Source: DATIYW01 sp035517415 (GTDB taxonomy: Bacteria; Acidobacteriota; Thermoanaerobaculia; Thermoanaerobaculales; Thermoanaerobaculaceae). From it: 7,338 nucleotides of DNA. A model generated the notes under the pieces. The model searched no databases and was not told the DNA's origin. It saw only the letters and a list, made by a program, of their open reading frames with translations. The position numbers were made by a program, and so were the translations under genes. The first letter of the stretch is position 1. Every line of letters begins with the position of its first letter. The stretch is from positions 1 through 7,338 of the forward strand of contig DATIYW010000089.1 in NCBI GenBank assembly GCA_035517415.1, in the 5' to 3' direction. This document shows, piece after piece, positions 6,283 to 7,338 of the stretch.

Positions 6283-6298
6283 ACGTTCCGACGTTCCG
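6283..6298. repeat. tandem perfect 8-bp repeat (ACGTTCCG x2)
   Basis: ACGTTCCG occurs at 6283-6290 and again at 6291-6298 with no gap, in the middle of the divergent intergenic region and just next to a small inverted repeat (6273-6285). Direct repeats in such a position may be binding sites for a regulator, but two copies of 8 bp could also be slippage. Confidence 0.5.
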
Positions 6299-6377
6299 CG
6301 CCTGCTCAGGTTGACCGCGCGCCGCGCTCGCGGCGTCGTGCAATCCCGGAGCCGACACGGTAGGCTGTGCCGTGCAG

Positions 6378-6399
6378 CGGGGCGGGGCGCGCCGCCCCG
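6378..6399 (+). promoter_or_regulatory. 8-bp hairpin abutting the ribosome binding site of the peptidase gene
   Basis: CGGGGCGG (6378-6385) pairs perfectly with CCGCCCCG (6392-6399) around a 6-nt loop (GGCGCG). The stem ends directly before the Shine-Dalgarno sequence GGAGG (6400-6404), which sits 5 nt from the ATG at 6410. In the mRNA it could stack against or occlude ribosome access, so it may tune translation. TAGGCT at 6361-6366 is a weak -10 candidate that would put the hairpin inside a short leader. Confidence 0.4.
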
Positions 6400-6409
6400 G
6401 GAGGCCGCG

Positions 6410-7338
6410 ATGTCCGAACGGATGATCCGGCAGTTCATGGAGATGGTCCGCATCGACTCGGAGTCGGGCAACGAGGCGCGGATGATGGCCTACCTGCTCA
6501 CCGCGGTCGAGGAGGCGGGCGGCCACGCGCGGCTCGACGACTACGGCAACCTGATCGCGAACTTCCCCGAACGCGGATGCAGCGGCAAGCCGGCGGTGCT
6601 CCTCTCGTGCCACGCCGACACGGTCAAGCCCGGCGTCGGCATCGAGCCGGTGCTGCGCGACGGCATGATCCGTTCCAACGGCAGCACGATCCTCGGCGCC
6701 GACGACAAGGCGGGGATCGCGGAGGCGCTCGAGGTGCTGCGCACCGCGCCGGTCCGCCCGCCGGTGGAGCTCGCCGTCAGCCGCCAGGAGGAGGTCGGCC
6801 TGCTCGGCGTCAAGCGGCTCGACTTCTCCCGCATCACCGCGCGGCGCGGGTTCCTCCTCGACAACGACACGCTCGACACGATCGTCGTCGGCGGTCCCTC
6901 CTACTTCGCCATCGACGTCGCGGTCCACGGCCGCGCCTCGCACGCCGGCATGGAGCCCGAAAAGGGGATCAACGCGATCCGCGCCGCCGCGAAGGCGATC
7001 GCCGCGCTGCGCCTGGGGCGCCTCGACCACGAGACCACCGCCAACGTCGGCGTGATCACCGGCGGCATGATCCGCAACGGCGTCCCCGCGCTGTGCAGCT
7101 TCCTCGCCGAGTGCCGCAGCGCCGACCACGACAAGGCCGCCGCGCTCGCCGCCGAGATGGAGCGCACGATCCGCCGTGAGGTCGAGGCCGCCGGGGCGCG
7201 GGTGGAGATCACGACCGAGAACATGTGCCGCGCGGTCAGCATCCCCGACGACGCCTGGCCGGTGGCGATCGCCAAGCAGGCATTCCGCAGCGTCGGCATC
7301 GAGGCGAAGACCGTGTTCATCACCGGCTTCACCGACGC
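6410..7338 (+). CDS. M20 family metallopeptidase, PepT-like (3' end outside window)
   Basis: The first 309 codons of a di-zinc aminopeptidase of the M20 family, closest in motif pattern to tripeptidase T-like proteins that trim short peptides in the cytoplasm. ATG 6410 has a good ribosome binding site (GGAGG, 6400-6404) and no signal peptide follows. Visible active-site elements are His68-Ala-Asp70 (SCHADTVKPG), Asp98/Asp99 in LGADDKAGI, the catalytic/metal Glu127-Glu128 pair in SRQEEVGLLG, and Asp151 or Asp153 in LLDNDTLD. The dimerisation-domain hallmark GRASHAGMEPEKGINAI (174-190) contains His178. The window ends within FITGFTDA, at the position of the conserved GGxDA-type segment, so the final metal-binding His would lie a little beyond. 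Exact peptide substrate is unknown. It is transcribed divergently from the propeller gene and its neighbours say nothing about its role. Confidence 0.93.
   Translation, partial: MSERMIRQFMEMVRIDSESGNEARMMAYLLTAVEEAGGHARLDDYGNLIANFPERGCSGKPAVLLSCHADTVKPGVGIEPVLRDGMIRSNGSTILGADDKAGIAEALEVLRTAPVRPPVELAVSRQEEVGLLGVKRLDFSRITARRGFLLDNDTLDTIVVGGPSYFAIDVAVHGRASHAGMEPEKGINAIRAAAKAIAALRLGRLDHETTANVGVITGGMIRNGVPALCSFLAECRSADHDKAAALAAEMERTIRREVEAAGARVEITTENMCRAVSIPDDAWPVAIAKQAFRSVGIEAKTVFITGFTD

Larger units (their letters stand above)
6178..6409. other. divergent intergenic region between the propeller and peptidase genes
   Basis: This 232-bp spacer must hold promoters for both flanking genes. It contains an AT-richer patch at about 6247-6261 (CATTAACGATATCAC), a short hairpin CGTGG-CTC-CCACG at 6273-6285, a perfect tandem 8-bp repeat at 6283-6298, and TTGACC at 6311-6316, a -35-like hexamer without a good partner at 17 bp. 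On the minus strand TAAGGT (6207-6202) could be a -10 element for the propeller gene but lacks a convincing -35. No RNA gene is recognised. Confidence 0.5.

Noticed and set aside
6311..6344. TTGACC (6311-6316) as -35 of a peptidase promoter
   Set aside because: At a 17-bp spacing the -10 position reads CGTCGT, and the nearest better hexamer (TGCAAT) is 22 bp away, too far for a standard promoter.
6170..7129. Minus-strand frame opposite the M20 peptidase
   Set aside because: The plus-strand frame carries the complete set of M20 active-site motifs; the antisense product shows only compositional bias.

Overview
The window is a very GC-rich bacterial chromosomal segment with tightly packed genes and strong G/C third-position bias. 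Signal peptides on three proteins and the gene content suggest a Gram-negative, free-living bacterium; this style is common in Acidobacteriota, Myxococcota and related uncultured phyla. The sequence does not allow a firm phylum call. I see no transposase, phage, CRISPR, rRNA or tRNA gene.

Layout: (1) Positions 1-1148, plus strand: the 3' part of an HD-GYP-type hydrolase gene overlaps smpB, the trans-translation protein gene, by 4 bases. (2) Positions 1208-2120, plus: a recognisable sigma70-like promoter drives a small exported protein made of two tandem copies of one domain. A perfect 11-bp inverted repeat follows it. (3) Positions 2236-4489, plus: a GT-B glycosyltransferase-like protein related to the GT-like half of plant arabinokinase, then a possible 39-codon bridging ORF, then an exported protein resembling the DUF3108 family. 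Start/stop overlaps chain these three frames together, which suggests one operon. (4) Positions 4486-6177, minus: a secreted PQQ-type beta-propeller protein whose stop codon shares the tetranucleotide CTAG with the convergent plus-strand gene. (5) A 232-bp divergent intergenic region holds a tandem 8-bp repeat and small hairpins. (6) From 6410 to the window end, plus: the 5' part of a PepT-like M20 metallopeptidase gene.

The genes are mostly housekeeping or envelope-related and do not form an obvious single pathway. I find no convincing new defence, mobile or biosynthetic system. The less familiar items are the duplicated-domain exported protein with a dyad over its -10 element, the three-frame coupled arrangement around 3345-3464, and the glycosyltransferase-like protein with no known substrate.
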